Shown in pieces: positions 11,560 to 23,172 of a stretch of DNA of 64,000 nt. The stretch is from Thalassia testudinum (taxonomy: Eukaryota; Streptophyta; Magnoliopsida; Alismatales; Hydrocharitaceae): contig JAZHRO010000050.1 in assembly GCA_037157565.1 (NCBI GenBank), positions 45,394,001 to 45,458,000 of the forward strand. The letters run 5' to 3'. The position numbers were made by a program, and so were the translations under genes. Position 1 is the first letter of the stretch, and each line of letters begins with the position of its first letter. Below the pieces are notes generated by a model. That model was not told where the DNA came from. It saw nothing but the letters and a program-made list of their open reading frames with translations, and searched no databases.

Positions 11560-12356
11560 ACCCAATGGGTGGCCATTTACACCTATTCACTTCCTTGGCA
11601 TTCATTCCACTTAAGCTAGCCACTTCCATCTCCACTCCACCTCCACGAGTTGAGCACCACCATGGAGGCCACCATCTCCATGCTAGGAAGCTGGATTAGC
11701 TCCCCAACCTCTCTCCAAGGGCAGGCCTAAGCTCCATTGGCCGCCCCTCCTTCTCTCAGCCACTCAAAGGCCATTGGAGACCACCTCCGGATGCCCTTCC
11801 TTCTGCTAGATTAATAGCTTAGCTTTTCGTATATTTACTGATTTTATTTACTGCTTAGTAGTATAGTCGTACTTCTCCCCCAATGATGCATGCGAAATCC
11901 CCCCATTGATTCTTGTATGCAATCATTTTATGGTAGTTAGGTTTAATTTTTAAGCATTTATGTATAAGCTTTCCTCTAGATTTCCTTGTGCAACAACTCT
12001 CCAATGATGAATGAAATTGCATTTTTATATATATATTTGTCTCCATATGTTTGAAATCACCATGAGCTTAATAATTGTCATTCTTTTTGTGTGATTCAAG
12101 TTGCCTATTTCCAATTCCTAATATTCTTGCAACTAAGCATGTCATACCTAAATACGTAACAATCACGAACTAGCATGCGATTCTAAACAAAGTAGAGTAA
12201 GATTGATTTCAAAAGTAAAAGCAACGCCTCCCAGAGATGAATGACCGAGACTCAAGTCTCGTTATTTTTACAAAATAATATCTTTGTTGGATCGTACTTC
12301 GCGACTATACTACGACGCTTTTATCAAAAATGCGACCTACGATTTTTTCACCAACA

Positions 12357-12707
12357 CACCCCCATGCCTATCTTTTGCTAGTCCCTAGCAAAAACTATAT
12401 GCTATTTATCAAAGAATTAGGATGGATTATTTGGGCATGAGTTATTTTTAATCATTAAGAAAATGTTTACTTAGGATCTGAACTTTCAAAGACACAACAG
12501 TGCCCGGGTATCTACCAAAATGCAGACCACCTCAAGCCCTCGCCTTATTCAAAGAAAAAATTCTTTTTCTCTTTTTCTTCTTTTCTAATTTTTTTGGATT
12601 TTTGAGTTTTAGTGTTTAAGAGTGGCTTTCTACGGCCATTCGACTCACCTAAGATTTGATGAGAACTCTAAGTTCTAAGCATCTTATTGTGAATGTCATA
12701 GACTCGT
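12357..12707 (-). other. Element E: polypurine tract, hairpin and end of 3' UTR
   Basis: On the minus strand: TTTTGCTAG-GGA-CTAGCAAAA (12373-12393) followed by GGCATGGGGGTG (12357-12368), the same module as in B, C and G. The LTR of E should follow to the left, but that place is taken by the plus-oriented LTR of element A. To the right the sequence continues as 3' UTR and is cut at 12707 by element B; it resumes at 27095. Confidence 0.75.
12703..12707 (+). repeat. Target-site duplication of element B, left copy
   Basis: CTCGT before the LTR; the right copy (27090-27094) is CTCAT. Confidence 0.75.
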
Positions 12708-13068
12708 TGATTGCACAGCAAAAATGCACCGACAATTGTGCCGTCTTGTGTTATTTCCTAGCATTACCAGTGCATATTAGGTATCCATAGTCGCATTTGT
12801 AAAAATACACGCATGCATGCATTTAATTGAGAGGGGAGGAGAGTGAATAAAATGGGCTTGTAATTTACGTTTTCTTCAAGTGCTGCTTCGCAAAATTTCC
12901 ATCTTTATTTTTATTTCTATTTGATTTTGAATTCTTCTCTGCGGCTGCAATGCATGGCAGCCTCTTCCTCGCACCATGTCCTGCTCAGCATGGCTCTGCA
13001 CAGCCTCTCCCTGCCGGCCATGCACAGCCATGCATAGCTAGGGCATGATTGTGCATGCCTTCTTCCTC

Positions 13069-13075
13069 TATAAAA
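13069..13075 (+). promoter_or_regulatory. TATA box of element B 5' LTR
   Basis: TATAAAA, preceded by an imperfect dyad of CATGCACAGCCATG (13019-13032) and CATGATTGTGCATG (13044-13057). The 3' LTR has the dyad in perfect form with its TATA at 24855-24861. Confidence 0.65.
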
Positions 13076-13218
13076 CAGGCGTGGCTTCTTCTTGCTAAGA
13101 GAGCCTGGTCCACCCAAAAAAAACCCAACGCAGCTCTTCTTCTCCAGGCCATCTCCTCCCCTCTCCCTCCATACGTAGCCTCTCCTCCTTTGAGGAGCCA
13201 CGCTGCAGGCAGGAGCAC

Positions 13219-13248
13219 CTCACAGTGGTGCACAACCACCACTGTGAG
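13219..13248 (+). other. Conserved LTR hairpin, B 5' copy
   Basis: CTCACAGTGGTG (13219-13230), loop CACAAC, CACCACTGTGAG (13237-13248): perfect 12-bp arms, repeated in the 3' LTR at 25002-25031. It lies downstream of the TATA box, so it would be in the transcript. Confidence 0.75.
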
Positions 13249-13602
13249 TCAACCACTGCCCAGCTCATCAGAGAGCCAGTGGGCGTGGTGGTTCTTTCCC
13301 TGTTTCAACGTCCAAGCCACTTCCGCCATTGCCACTAGAGCTTTAAGCTTTAAAGCTCAACCAGCCACCACAAGCTCCACAGCAACAGCAGTAAGGCAGC
13401 AGCAGCAACGCAGGCCACCGCGCACCTGCACGAAGGCCACCACGTGCGCCTGCAGGATGCCCTCGCCTTTCACTTCTTCACGTACGCCAGCCTCTCTATG
13501 CAAGCCACAAGTCGGCGCACCACTTCCACGTGCGCGCCAGCTCGTGCATCAGCTCCCCGCACTCAAGGAACAGGGCACGCCTGGTCGCGCGGCTCGGCCA
13601 TG

Positions 13603-13651
13603 CACTGTAGCCACTGTTCACACCAGTCAGTGGAACACTGTGGCTACAGTG
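13603..13651 (+). other. Second LTR hairpin of the B subfamily
   Basis: CACTGTAGCCAC (13603-13614) pairs perfectly with GTGGCTACAGTG (13640-13651); TGTTC and GAACA extend the stem inward past a 2-base bulge. The solo LTR has the same stem with one G-U pair (5731-5780 region). I do not find it in C or D. Confidence 0.65.
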
Positions 13652-14084
13652 CGGTGATCGGTAAGTTTCTCACTTAACCGATCACCCGACGCGCTGCAAC
13701 CGGCCCCAGCCCATGCCTACGTCCAGCCCCGTGCCCACTCCAACGCCCGCCCGTGCGTCTGCGTGCGCCCGCCTCTGCCAGCGCCCGCACCCGCCTGCGT
13801 GTTCACCCACTCCCAGCGCCTGCCTTCGCCCGCTCCAGCCTCTCCGTGCAGCGTTGTGCACTGCGTCCTCTCCCCGCGCTCACTCCCTCCCAGCGTGTGC
13901 CTCTTTGTGCGCATACGCGCCTGCGCGTGCGCATGAAGCATCAAACGATGCCCCACTAATGCAGATGGCTTAACCCGTCTTTTCTTCACAGTAGGTGCTC
14001 TCTCTCTCTCTCTTTCTCTCTCACAGCACTCTCTCACTCTCTCTCTCTGCACACACACACACACACTCACACTCTCGTACACAC

Positions 14085-14380
14085 CTATATACTAATATAT
14101 ACTTATATATATATATACGTACATATATATATTTATATACATATATAGATATATATATATACTTATATCTATACATATAGTAGTACCTATGTAACTAAGT
14201 ATTATTATACATATATACATATATATATATATATACTTATATATAAATATATATATATACACATATATATTTATATATACATATATACGTATAAATATAT
14301 ATATATACATCTATATATATACCTATATAACTAACCATAAGTATAGATACATATATATATACATATATACACATATAATT

Positions 14381-14438
<58 letters not shown>

Positions 14439-14663
14439 CTATCTACATATATCTATATACATATGTTACTATATATATATATATACATACATATATATAC
14501 ATCTATATAGTTATATATACATACATATCCATATATCTATATATATATACATATCTTTCCATATCTATATATATATATATTTATACACATATATCTATCT
14601 ATACATATATTTCCATATCTATATATATACATATATATATATACATATATACACATATAATTA

Positions 14664-14713
<50 letters not shown>

Positions 14714-14798
14714 TATCTATCTACATATATCTATATACATATATTACTATATATATACATACATATATATACATCTATATAGTTATATATACATACAT

Positions 14799-14829
<31 letters not shown>

Positions 14830-15060
14830 CATATATCTATCTATACATATCTTTCCATATCTATATATATACATATATATATATATTACTATATATATAT
14901 ATACATACATATATATACATCTATATAGTTATATATACATACATATACATATATATATACAGATATATGTATATATAACAGCATATATACCTATATATTT
15001 ATAACCATATATATATATACAGATATATATATTTACATATATACATATATATTTTCATAT
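14085..15060. repeat. AT-dinucleotide block, B 5' LTR
   Basis: About 1 kb of (TA)n mixed with TATACATA, TATCTATA and similar units, including internally repeated subblocks (compare 14340-14570 with 14630-14830). Confidence 0.95.
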
Positions 15061-15082
15061 CACTTACCATACGTGGTGTCGC

Positions 15083-15465
15083 GGGAATATCTGCACCAGT
15101 TGCTGATATTCCCTGATACACACGTATAGAAAGCGTGTTCACACTCATCTTCCACCCATCCACCTTACAGTCCATGCGGCACTTTGTCCTGTTGGTTGCA
15201 TCTTTCTAGATGACGACCGACTCGACATCATGCTACACGCCGTCTCTGCCTCCACCCCCACCCCTTTATACATATATATATATACTATATTTACTTTATT
15301 TCTATTTCTCTTTCTTGCCATTAAAAAGATAAACAAAAAATATATATATAAAAGAGAAAAGATAATCCTTAACTCGCAGGTACTCAGTCTTGCGAATAGC
15401 AAGACCAATTTTGGAACCCTAATTTGGCTCAAAGCCAAGAACCTAATTTTGAGGGTGTGCCTCAA
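15083..15465 (+). other. Four small hairpins in U5
   Basis: GGGAATATC/GATATTCCC (15083-15113), GTCTTGC/GCAAGAC (15387-15405), TTGGCT/AGCCAA (15424-15438) and TTGAGG/CCTCAA (15449-15465). The same four recur in the other LTRs of the superfamily, with some pairs changed to G-U (for example GTCTTGC with GCAAGGC in D). Confidence 0.65.
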
Positions 15466-15748
15466 GGACAAGAATTATCAGAAAAAAAATCTAAATAGAA
15501 AAACACGAAAAACATAATAAACGAACGGAAGAGATTCGTTGTAGGAAAGGCGTAGAAACTTAACTTTTAACCCCACTTCCTTGAGTTCGCCCCTTGGCCT
15601 AAAAGTGACCAAGATAAAATCAAGTAGGCCAGGTTAAAAATTTTTTGTAAAGAGATGGTTAGGCTCGAATTAGGCTAACCACTATACTCATCATAACGAT
15701 AAAATCACCATATTAACACACCTATCTGAGTCTACACCATAACCTTTC

Positions 15749-15766
15749 TGGCGCCGTTGCTGGGGA
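15749..15766 (+). promoter_or_regulatory. Primer-binding site, element B
   Basis: TGGCGCCGTTGCTGGGGA. The unmutated form in D, F and G (TGGCGCCGTTGCCGGGGA) is complementary to the 3' end of plant tRNA-Asp(GUC) including CCA; B has one mismatch. It lies nine bases after the LTR. Confidence 0.9.
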
Positions 15767-17137
15767 AGTGCGTATTCAAATAAGTTTCTATTCCATTCCT
15801 TTCATTTTTCTCTTCTCTCTTCACAGGTGTTTTTGTTTATTACTGTGTAGGTGAACCTGTTGCAAGGAGAAGGCAGGCAGACGAAGTCGGAAACGTGAGC
15901 AGATCCAAGGCGAGAACGAGAGCCTGAAGACACCGACACCGCACTGGAGCTTCGCACACATTGCTGAACAAGTAGGTCTTCCTTTCTTAGCAACTTAGGT
16001 CAGCTTGTAACCTTAATAAAATTAAAAAAAAATTAATTAAAAAAAAACTAGAAAAACTTCCTGGGATCTCTTGAGGCAAGTGGATTAAAATTCACTTGTT
16101 TTATTATTTGCCTTTACTCCCACTGCCCCAAGATTTCCCACAAAACTTCGCATAGTAAAGATCCAAGAATCTTGATTCTTGAATCTTTAGCCGTGTGAAG
16201 TATTCTTTGAGGCAAATAAAAAGATTGATTGCACCCCTCTTTGCCTCATTTATCTGCAAATTTGGGATCACATTTTTGGTGGGGAGACTTGGAATTGAGT
16301 TGATTCCAACCCCACCACGACCTTTCACGTGCCTAAGATTCGATCCCGAATATTTCAACCCCAATAATTTGATTTTCTTTATCTTTTGGTTGAGCCTTGT
16401 GTGGAAATCATTTTGGTTATTGGAAGCACTTGAATTGAAGTGCTTTGGCTCCCTTTCACACTAATCTAAAACTGATTCGTGCATCCACACATAGAAATCT
16501 CCATTTGGGGAAGCCCATTGCATTTTAGCATGCATTAACCAATTGACATTGAAGAAGGGTTTGTTGGGCTTAAAAGAAAACTTGTATTCTCTCAAAACCT
16601 GGAGATTGGTTGAATTGGTATTTCTGCGAAATCCTAAAATCCATACTACTTAAGGCTGAATTCTAAAAACCATTCACCAATTAAAACTTCAATTCGGGGA
16701 GATTTCCCCATTGCATGCTTGGTTTACACACTTTGTAAAAATCAATCACTTGGGCATTACCCGTAAATAATGCCCTTCACATTCCAAAAACACTTGATCC
16801 TAAGCCTCTAACGAAAATTAGTAGCAACTTGACCCTTCTTAAGGATTTGAGGTCTAACTACCTGTGTGTAGTGCCTACATGCTGGTGAGAGCTCCCGCAT
16901 GCTATCGGGTGTCTAAGACTGGGGCAAACGGCCTTTCAATCTAGCCCGGTGGTTCCGCGATAGTCGTATTCGGTTTCGTAGTTCATGATAGTAGGTAACT
17001 TAGATCTTTAGGTCTAAGGGCACACTGTAGAGGTTAGGAATTTGATTGTATTGATTTGTCATCAAGTGTACCTTTGCGGCGTCATTTCTCTCATCTCTTT
17101 TCCCTTCTTATCCCCCCAATTCTTCCTACGGTAGTGC
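15767..17137 (+). other. Element B: untranslated leader
   Basis: About 1.4 kb between primer site and gag ATG, closely matching the leader of D (58907-60291). It contains several short upstream ATGs and no long conserved frame. Packaging or dimerisation signals would be expected here, but none can be identified by eye. Confidence 0.7.
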
Positions 17138-19140
17138 ATGTTTGGGAGGAGATCACAAAACCCTGAACTATGTGAACTGCCTGATAAATTTAGAAAAGAA
17201 GTCGAATTGTCCTCCTCCTCCACAAACATGGCTGCACGCCCACCCCCAAATCCCGAGGGAGGAAACCGCCCTCAAAACCCACCAGGTGGTGGAGCCTTAG
17301 ATCCCATAACCCGCCTCCAAGCCCAAATGGAAATGTATAATGAGCAAATTGAAGCCATAAGGGAAACATTAGAGGAAATGCAGAACCCTCGAGAATGGGA
17401 GGAGCCTAGGTCTCTTAGCTCTTATCAGAATCCCGCTGCTACAGAGACCATAGGACATATTCGGGTCCCCATGGGCGGGGATGACTTTGAACTGAAGCCT
17501 AACATAATTGGCCTGATAAATTTTCACTTCCATGGTCTTGCAAGTGAAGATCCTTTTCTCCACTTGGAAGACCTAACCCGATTAGCTGAAATAGTTAAAC
17601 CAAGAAATATCAGGTTACCTATAGTCCGCATGAAAATGTTCCCATTTTCATTACGAGATAAAGCATCGCAGTGGTTACGCACCCTTGGGAGAACCATCCA
17701 CTCTTGGGAAGAGATGCGAACAGCGTTTCTCAAGAAGTTCTTCCCAATCGGGCGAACCAATGCACTTCGCCTTGCTATCACTTCATTTACGCAACAAAAC
17801 GGCAAACAATTTCATGAGGCATGGGAGAGATATAATGACCTCCTCAGGAAGTGTCCACACCACGGTCTGCCTAAGTGGCATATAGCCTAGATTTTCTACT
17901 ATGGGCTAAATGAGACTTTGAAGCAGATTGCAGACGCTTCCTACGGAGGGAATTTTATGAATAAAGACGAGAATGGAGCATTTGAATTATTTGAAAATAT
18001 GAGCGAAAACTCAATGAACAATACTTCCATTGTCGCCTTTAATCGTACGAGTCTACCCCAAAATGTCCACGAAGTTGACACGGGACCCTCCCATTCATCC
18101 ACTGATCTCAGCCTTATCGCACAAAAATTGGATGAAGTCTCCGTCGTGTACAAGAAGCTGGATGAGCTTTTGGCCAACCCCGCTCGTTCTATGGCAAATT
18201 TCCTCACCTCACCACTTCCTCACAATCCCAATTCTTCCAACACTAGGCTTATCCCAAGAAACCACGTAAGACCTTCCTTACTGAGTGTCGTGCCGAGCGA
18301 CTCGGTATGTCATGTGGATTTGGCTTCTGGAAGCCAGTATTTCGACATGGAGGACCAAGCCTCCGTGTGCTCGGAAGCATATTTACATGCGGACGCGTCT
18401 TCTGGCATAGAAGACGCTTGCACCCTGGGGAATAACCCGTTCCTTGCCACTTATAACCCAGGGTGGCAAAATCATCCGAACTTCACATGATCCAACAACC
18501 CACAGCGCCAAAACCCCGCTGGTGGACCAATGCGACCGTCTGCACCTATCATCTTAAGGGCCCAGTCTAATCCTATGGCAAATCCGCCATCAAGCCCTTG
18601 CGTACCGCAAATAGAACACGCATCAAGTCCTCTTGACAAATTGATGCGAATGATGACGGAAATGTCAAAGCGCCATGAAGAGAACATGACCTCTCTTCAG
18701 CACCAATTGGCGTAGCAGAATGCTGAAATCAATCAACTATGCATGGCGACTCGATCTCAGGGCACTCTTCCCACCCAACCTGTTCCAAACCCGCGAAATT
18801 TCGTACCTCGTGGTCCTCAACCACAGGTACGACCTTCTCAGGGGCAGGTTAATCAGATTCTGCAGGCTCCAAGCATTCCACCGGGATTTTAGGCTAATCC
18901 CGCTGCAGCACCTCACTCTTATGTCCCAATTACAAACCCTCCTCCGTCGTATGATCCCACTGGACCGGCATCATCCAATGAGATCACTACGAGGAGCTGT
19001 AAGCAGACTGTCGATCCGCCTCGACCTGATCCTGGCCTGTCTTCATCGCCCTCTCATTTGGGGTGTGCACCGCATTTGCGAGAGGACGATACACCCAAAT
19101 TGGTGCCAGAATCCGTTCCATTCCCTGAGGCTCTACTAAG
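17138..19140 (+). pseudogene. gag: Element B: gag with nonsense mutations
   Basis: ATG at 17138 (MFGRRSQNPEL) as in D. The capsid core is intact to 17887: FELKPNIIGLINFHF, MFPFSLRDKASQWL, KKFFPIGRTNAL, HEAWERYNDLL. In-frame stops against D: TAG 17888-17890 (Gln), TGA 18488-18490 (Trp), TAG 18713-18715 (Gln), TAG 18890-18892 (Gln). All four are C-to-T or G-to-A changes. The C-terminal half has a coiled-coil-like segment (LDKLMRMMTEMSKRHEEN, about 18635-18690). No zinc knuckle is visible. Confidence 0.9.
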
Positions 19141-19960
19141 GGAGCCAAAAGGCAAAAAGAAAGATACGCAGGCCTTTGATAACTTGCGTAATTTGTTCAG
19201 GGATGTAGAAATCAAGGTACCTCTGCTCTAGGCTATCGACCACATACCTACTGTCTCCTGATTTTTCAAAGACTACACAACACCCAGGCGACAGTCAAAG
19301 AAAACTAAGAATCCGGTGGTTCTCTCGCCTCATGCGAGTTGTGCTATACTATCAAACCTACCACCGAAGCAGAAAGATCCAGGCACACCACTAATTTCCT
19401 GTAGCATCCAAGGCTACAATTTTAATCGTGCCCTGCTTGATCTAGGATCTTCCATCAATCTTATACCGACCATCATGCTCGAAAAATTTTCCTTGGGAAA
19501 TCTGAAACCCACCCCTGTCACGTTACAATTGGCAGATCGTTCTATCAAAGTCCCGAAGGGTGTGGTGGAAGATGTGGTGGTTAGGGCCAACAGTCTCTAT
19601 TTTCCTGTTGACTTTCTTGTTTTAGATATGGAAGTTCCTAACTCACTTTCTGATTGTCCGATCATCCTTGGTCGACCTTTCTTGGCCACAACCCGAGCCC
19701 ATATCGACTGCGAGTCGGGTTGTATTGAGATTGTTGTTGGATCTGAAAAGCTTAAGCTTAACATCTTCAAGGCAGCCAAGAACTTTGATTGCGATTGCAT
19801 CAAGGATGACATGTCTGACGAGGACATGGCCGTCAGCTCGTGAATCAGACTAATCGGGACCTATTCTGATTGCTGCGGATTACTTGTAAACATTGATGAT
19901 TGCCTGACCGACCCCTATTGTGACGTTCCCCCATCCCTCCCTTGTCCCGTACCTTCTCCT
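19141..19960 (+). pseudogene. pro: Element B: aspartic protease
   Basis: Stops at TAG 19229-19231 and TGA 19259-19261 (Arg codon in D), then open from 19262. The catalytic segment ALLDLGSS is near 19430-19455, LQLADRSIKVPKG near 19525-19560 and ILGRPFLATTRA near 19663-19695. A TGA at 19841-19843 ends the open part. A retroviral-type protease works as a homodimer and cuts the polyprotein; this copy is interrupted on both sides. Confidence 0.88.
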
Positions 19961-21340
19961 GGCCAGACTTCTGACGAGGTTTTCTCCGCTTCCCATACCT
20001 CGTGGTCAGAGTCATATCCGGGCTACTCACCGCCAGTTCACACTCTTGAAGATCAGATTGCCCTTTCTTTCCCGCCAAATCAAGCGGAGTTGCAAATCCA
20101 CACTGGGACCTTGAGCCCATATACTACTCACTGGGGCTATTCCTTTTTGGATCCATCTATCCAAGAAACCCCTCTTCTTGGCCAATCTGAGGGCTAACTT
20201 CTTCCTCCTGACTTGTTTTCTGATCCGCCTGGGACACTCTTGTCCCAAGAAATGCCAGACCTTTCACCATCCACTCCTGAGCTGAAAGAGCTGCCTAGTA
20301 CACTTAAGCATGTTTACTTAGGACCAAATGAAATGCTCCACGTAATCATCAATTCAAAATTGACCAGGGAGCAAGAGTGCAAACTAACAAAGGTCCTTAT
20401 GGAACACAAGGCAGCTATTGGATGGTCTTTATCAGACTTATCTGGCATTAGCCCCTCCTACTGCACTCACAGTATATATACGGAGGAGGAGGCTCAAATT
20501 TTCTGCGATATGCAGCGACGTCTCAACCCTAACATGTGGGAGGTCGTTAAGAAAGAAATTATTAAGTGGCTGGATGCGGGTATAATCTACCCGATCAGCG
20601 ATAACCCCTAGGTGAGTCCGATTCACGTTGTGCCCAAGAAGGTAGGACTCACCATCCGTGTCAATGACAGGGGCGAATCCATCCCTACACGCACTCCTAC
20701 ATCTTGGAGAGTGTATGTAGATTATAGAAACTCAATGCTGCAACTAAGAAAGATCACTCTCCGCTACCTTTCATTGACCAAATCCTGGAGCGATTAGCGG
20801 GAAATAAATTTTTCTATTTCCTGGATGGATTCTCAGGATATAACCAGGTGGCAATTAACCCCCGGGACCAAGAGAAAACCACTTTTACCTGCCCCTTCGG
20901 CACCTTTGCATTCAGAAGGATGTCGTTCGGACTGTGCAACGTGCCAGCAACTTTCTAGAGATGTATGCTGGCGATATTCCATGATATGGTGGGTGACTTT
21001 CTCGAGGTCTTCATGGATGACTTTTCGATCTTTGGACCATCTTTCGATGACTGTCTTGCCAACCTAACCCGTATCCTTAGGAGAGGTATTAATGTAAACC
21101 TCGTGCTTTCCTAGGAAAAAAGTCATTTTATGGTACACGAGGGAATTGTTCTTGAGCATATCATCTCCGATAGGGGTATCGAGGTTGACAGAGCTAAGCT
21201 TGACATAATTGCTAATTTACCTGTGCCTGGCTCTGTCAAGAAATTTGCTCCTTCCTAGGACACATCGGTTTCTATAGGAGATTTATCAAAGATTTCTCCA
21301 ACATTTCTCAACCTTTAACTCATCTCCTATCAACCAACGT
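19961..21340 (+). pseudogene. pol: Element B: linker and reverse transcriptase
   Basis: The linker has TAA 20195-20197. The RT N-terminal part (RRLNPNMWEVVKKEI, about 20514-20560) is followed by TAG 20609-20611 (Trp in D) and IHVVPKK. A 1-base deletion near 20727 relative to D shifts the frame. In the shifted frame come FLDGFSGYNQVAINP (about 20817-20860), CPFGTFAFRRMSFGLCN and the catalytic FMDDFS (MDD at 21013-21021). Further stops follow (for example near 20956 and 21112). RT copies the RNA into DNA; this one cannot be made intact. Confidence 0.88.
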
Positions 21341-21810
21341 ACCCTTTGATATGGGCCCCGACTGCATACGAGCATTCACGCAGCTGCATGATGCTATCAC
21401 CAAGGCCCCTGTTCTCCAGCCACCTGATTGGTCCCTCGACTTTGAACTCATGTGTGACGCTTCCGACCTTGCAGTCAAAGCCATCCTGGGACAGATGCGA
21501 TAGACACCCCTTCGTGGTGTACTATGCCAGTAAGACGTTGGACGAGGCCCAACGTAATTATACTACCACTGGAAAAGAACTACTGGCGGTCGTCTTTGGG
21601 CTGGAGAAATTCCGCTCTTATCTTCTGGGCTCACACGTTATTGTTTTCACTGATCACGTGGCCATTCGCCATCTCATGCACAAGAAGAATGCCAAGCCTA
21701 GACTGATTCGTTGGATCCTTCTACTCCAAGAATTTGACATTGAGATCCGCGATAAGGCCGGAGCCTAAAATGTTGTAGCTGATCATCTTTCCAGACTGGA
21801 CCCTGACCAT
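21341..21810 (+). pseudogene. pol: Element B: RNase H
   Basis: Contains [19 protein letters not shown] (near 21440-21500), a stop or frame change near 21500, then [33 protein letters not shown] and [11 protein letters not shown] (to about 21680), and NVVADHLSRL at the end. The acidic residues of the RNase H site (Asp of CDAS, Glu of GKE, Asp of FTDH, Asp of ADHL) are present. A Glu codon is TAA before NVVADHL. It removes RNA from the RNA-DNA hybrid. Confidence 0.85.
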
Positions 21811-23172
21811 ATTGGACTTACTCTGCCGATCAATGAGATTTTTCCTGATGAGCACCTATTGGCAATTAATGTGGCAAGTGGACCTTGGTATGCCGATATT
21901 GCCAATTACCTTGCTTCTGGATCTCTTCCACATGGCTGGCCTAAAAACCAACGCGAGCGTCTCATGGCAGAAGCAAAGTATTATTTCTGGGATAATCCAC
22001 TTCTTTTTCGGATAGGTGTTGATCAAATCATCCGTCGTTGTATTCCTGACAACGAATTCCCCAGTGAGCTATCCTTCTGCCACGATCAGGCCTACGGAGG
22101 CCATTTCTCTGGGAGGAAAACTGCAGCCAAGGTGCTGCAGTGTGGTTTCTTTTGGCCCTCCCTTCACTAGGATGCACACAATTATGCCAAGCATTGCACT
22201 AGGTGCCAGTCGTTAGGGTCAATGTCACGTCATGACATGATGCCCTTGCAACCCATCCTAGCTGTGGAAATCTTCGACATTTGGGGAATTGATTTCATGG
22301 GTCCCTTTCCTCCTTCCAACGGCTTCGAATTCATCCTCGTGGCTGTTGATTATGTTTCGAAATGGATCGAGGCTATTCCCACGCACCATGCTGACCATGT
22401 CATATCCACTCGCTTTGTCAAAGACCACATCTTTGCACGCTTTGGGATCCCTCGAGCCATTATCTCAGATAGAGGAACCCACTTTACCCATGCATCTTTT
22501 AGGGCACTTCTGAGGAAATACAGAGTTCACCATTAGATCACATCCCCGAATCATCCTCAGACGAACGGCAAGGCAGAGGTGTCGAACCAGCAAATCAAGC
22601 AAATTCTCCAGAAAACGGTTCGGCCTGACCGTAAGGATTGGTCCGACAAGCTGATTGACGCACTTTGGGCGTATCAGACCGCCTTCAAGGCTCCCCTTGG
22701 TATGTCTCCTTATAGAATCGTTTACGGGAAGCCTTGTCATTTGCCCGTGGAGTTGGAGCACCGCACTTATTGGGCTGTTCGCCAATGTAACCTCGACCCA
22801 GACCTGTGTGGTCGAGAAAGGAAACTCCAGCTCCAGGAGCTAGAAGAGCTCCGTCATGAAGCCTGTGATTCTGCTTTAACTTTCAAACAACGCACTAAGG
22901 CTTTTCACGACAGCCGTATTCGGCGGAAAGAATTTGAGCCATCTCAGCAAGTTTGGCTCTACAATGCCCAGCTCAAATTCTTTCCTTGGAAACTGAAGTC
23001 CAAATGGACTGGTCCTTTTCTAGTCTCGAAACCATTTCCCAACAGGGCCGTTGAAATTGAAGATCCCAAATCTGGGCATAAATTTACGGTCAATGGTCAG
23101 CGTTTGAAACCCTATCTTACTCATGAACCTACCCCCGTTGGAGAATCTGTTGCCCTACTGGAGGGTAACTAA
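21811..23172 (+). pseudogene. int: Element B: integrase
   Basis: Three blocks in one frame, separated by stops near 22168 and 22534. The zinc-binding part has HDQAYGGHFSGRKTAAK and HCTRCQ (to about 22212). The core has GIDFMGPFP, ISDRGTHF and NGKAEVSNQQ, which supply the D,D,E triad. The C-terminal part includes PSQQVWLYNAQLKFFPWKL, KWTGPFLV, VNGQRLKPYL and ends at TAA 23170-23172. No chromodomain follows. Integrase joins the DNA copy to the chromosome. Confidence 0.9.

Larger units (their letters stand above)
10157..12356 (+). repeat. Element A: 3' LTR
   Basis: Starts TGATTGCACAACAATCA (6-bp inverted repeat), followed at 10174-10191 by a second one, TAGGTC-TTAATT-GACCTA. A TATA box lies at 11551-11559. 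The end region (ACTATACTACGACG... to CACCAACA) resembles the U5 end of element G, confirming plus orientation. The usual primer site does not follow. Instead the next base begins the reversed polypurine tract of element E. The LTR is about 2.2 kb. Its open frames are short and unconvincing. Confidence 0.8.
12708..15739 (+). repeat. Element B: 5' LTR
   Basis: Starts TGATTGCACAGC and ends GTCTACACCA. Contains CATGCATGC (12812), a promoter dyad and TATAAAA (13069-13075), hairpins at 13219-13248 and 13603-13651, a GC-rich part to about 13990, CT/CA repeats, an AT block (about 14085-15060) and four small U5 hairpins (15083-15465). At 3,032 bp it is about 440 bp longer than its 3' partner, mainly because of the AT block. 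The long frames near 13049-13960 are chance frames. Confidence 0.9.

Noticed and set aside
13049..13960. Ser/Ala/Arg-rich frames in the LTRs of B (also 24841-25409, 49683-50351 and 56032-57308)
   Set aside because: GC-rich LTR sequence gives long chance frames on both strands; they are not kept in phase between LTR copies and match no family.
14092..14434. Ile/Tyr-repeat frames in the AT blocks
   Set aside because: Direct translation of (TA)n; no coding signal.
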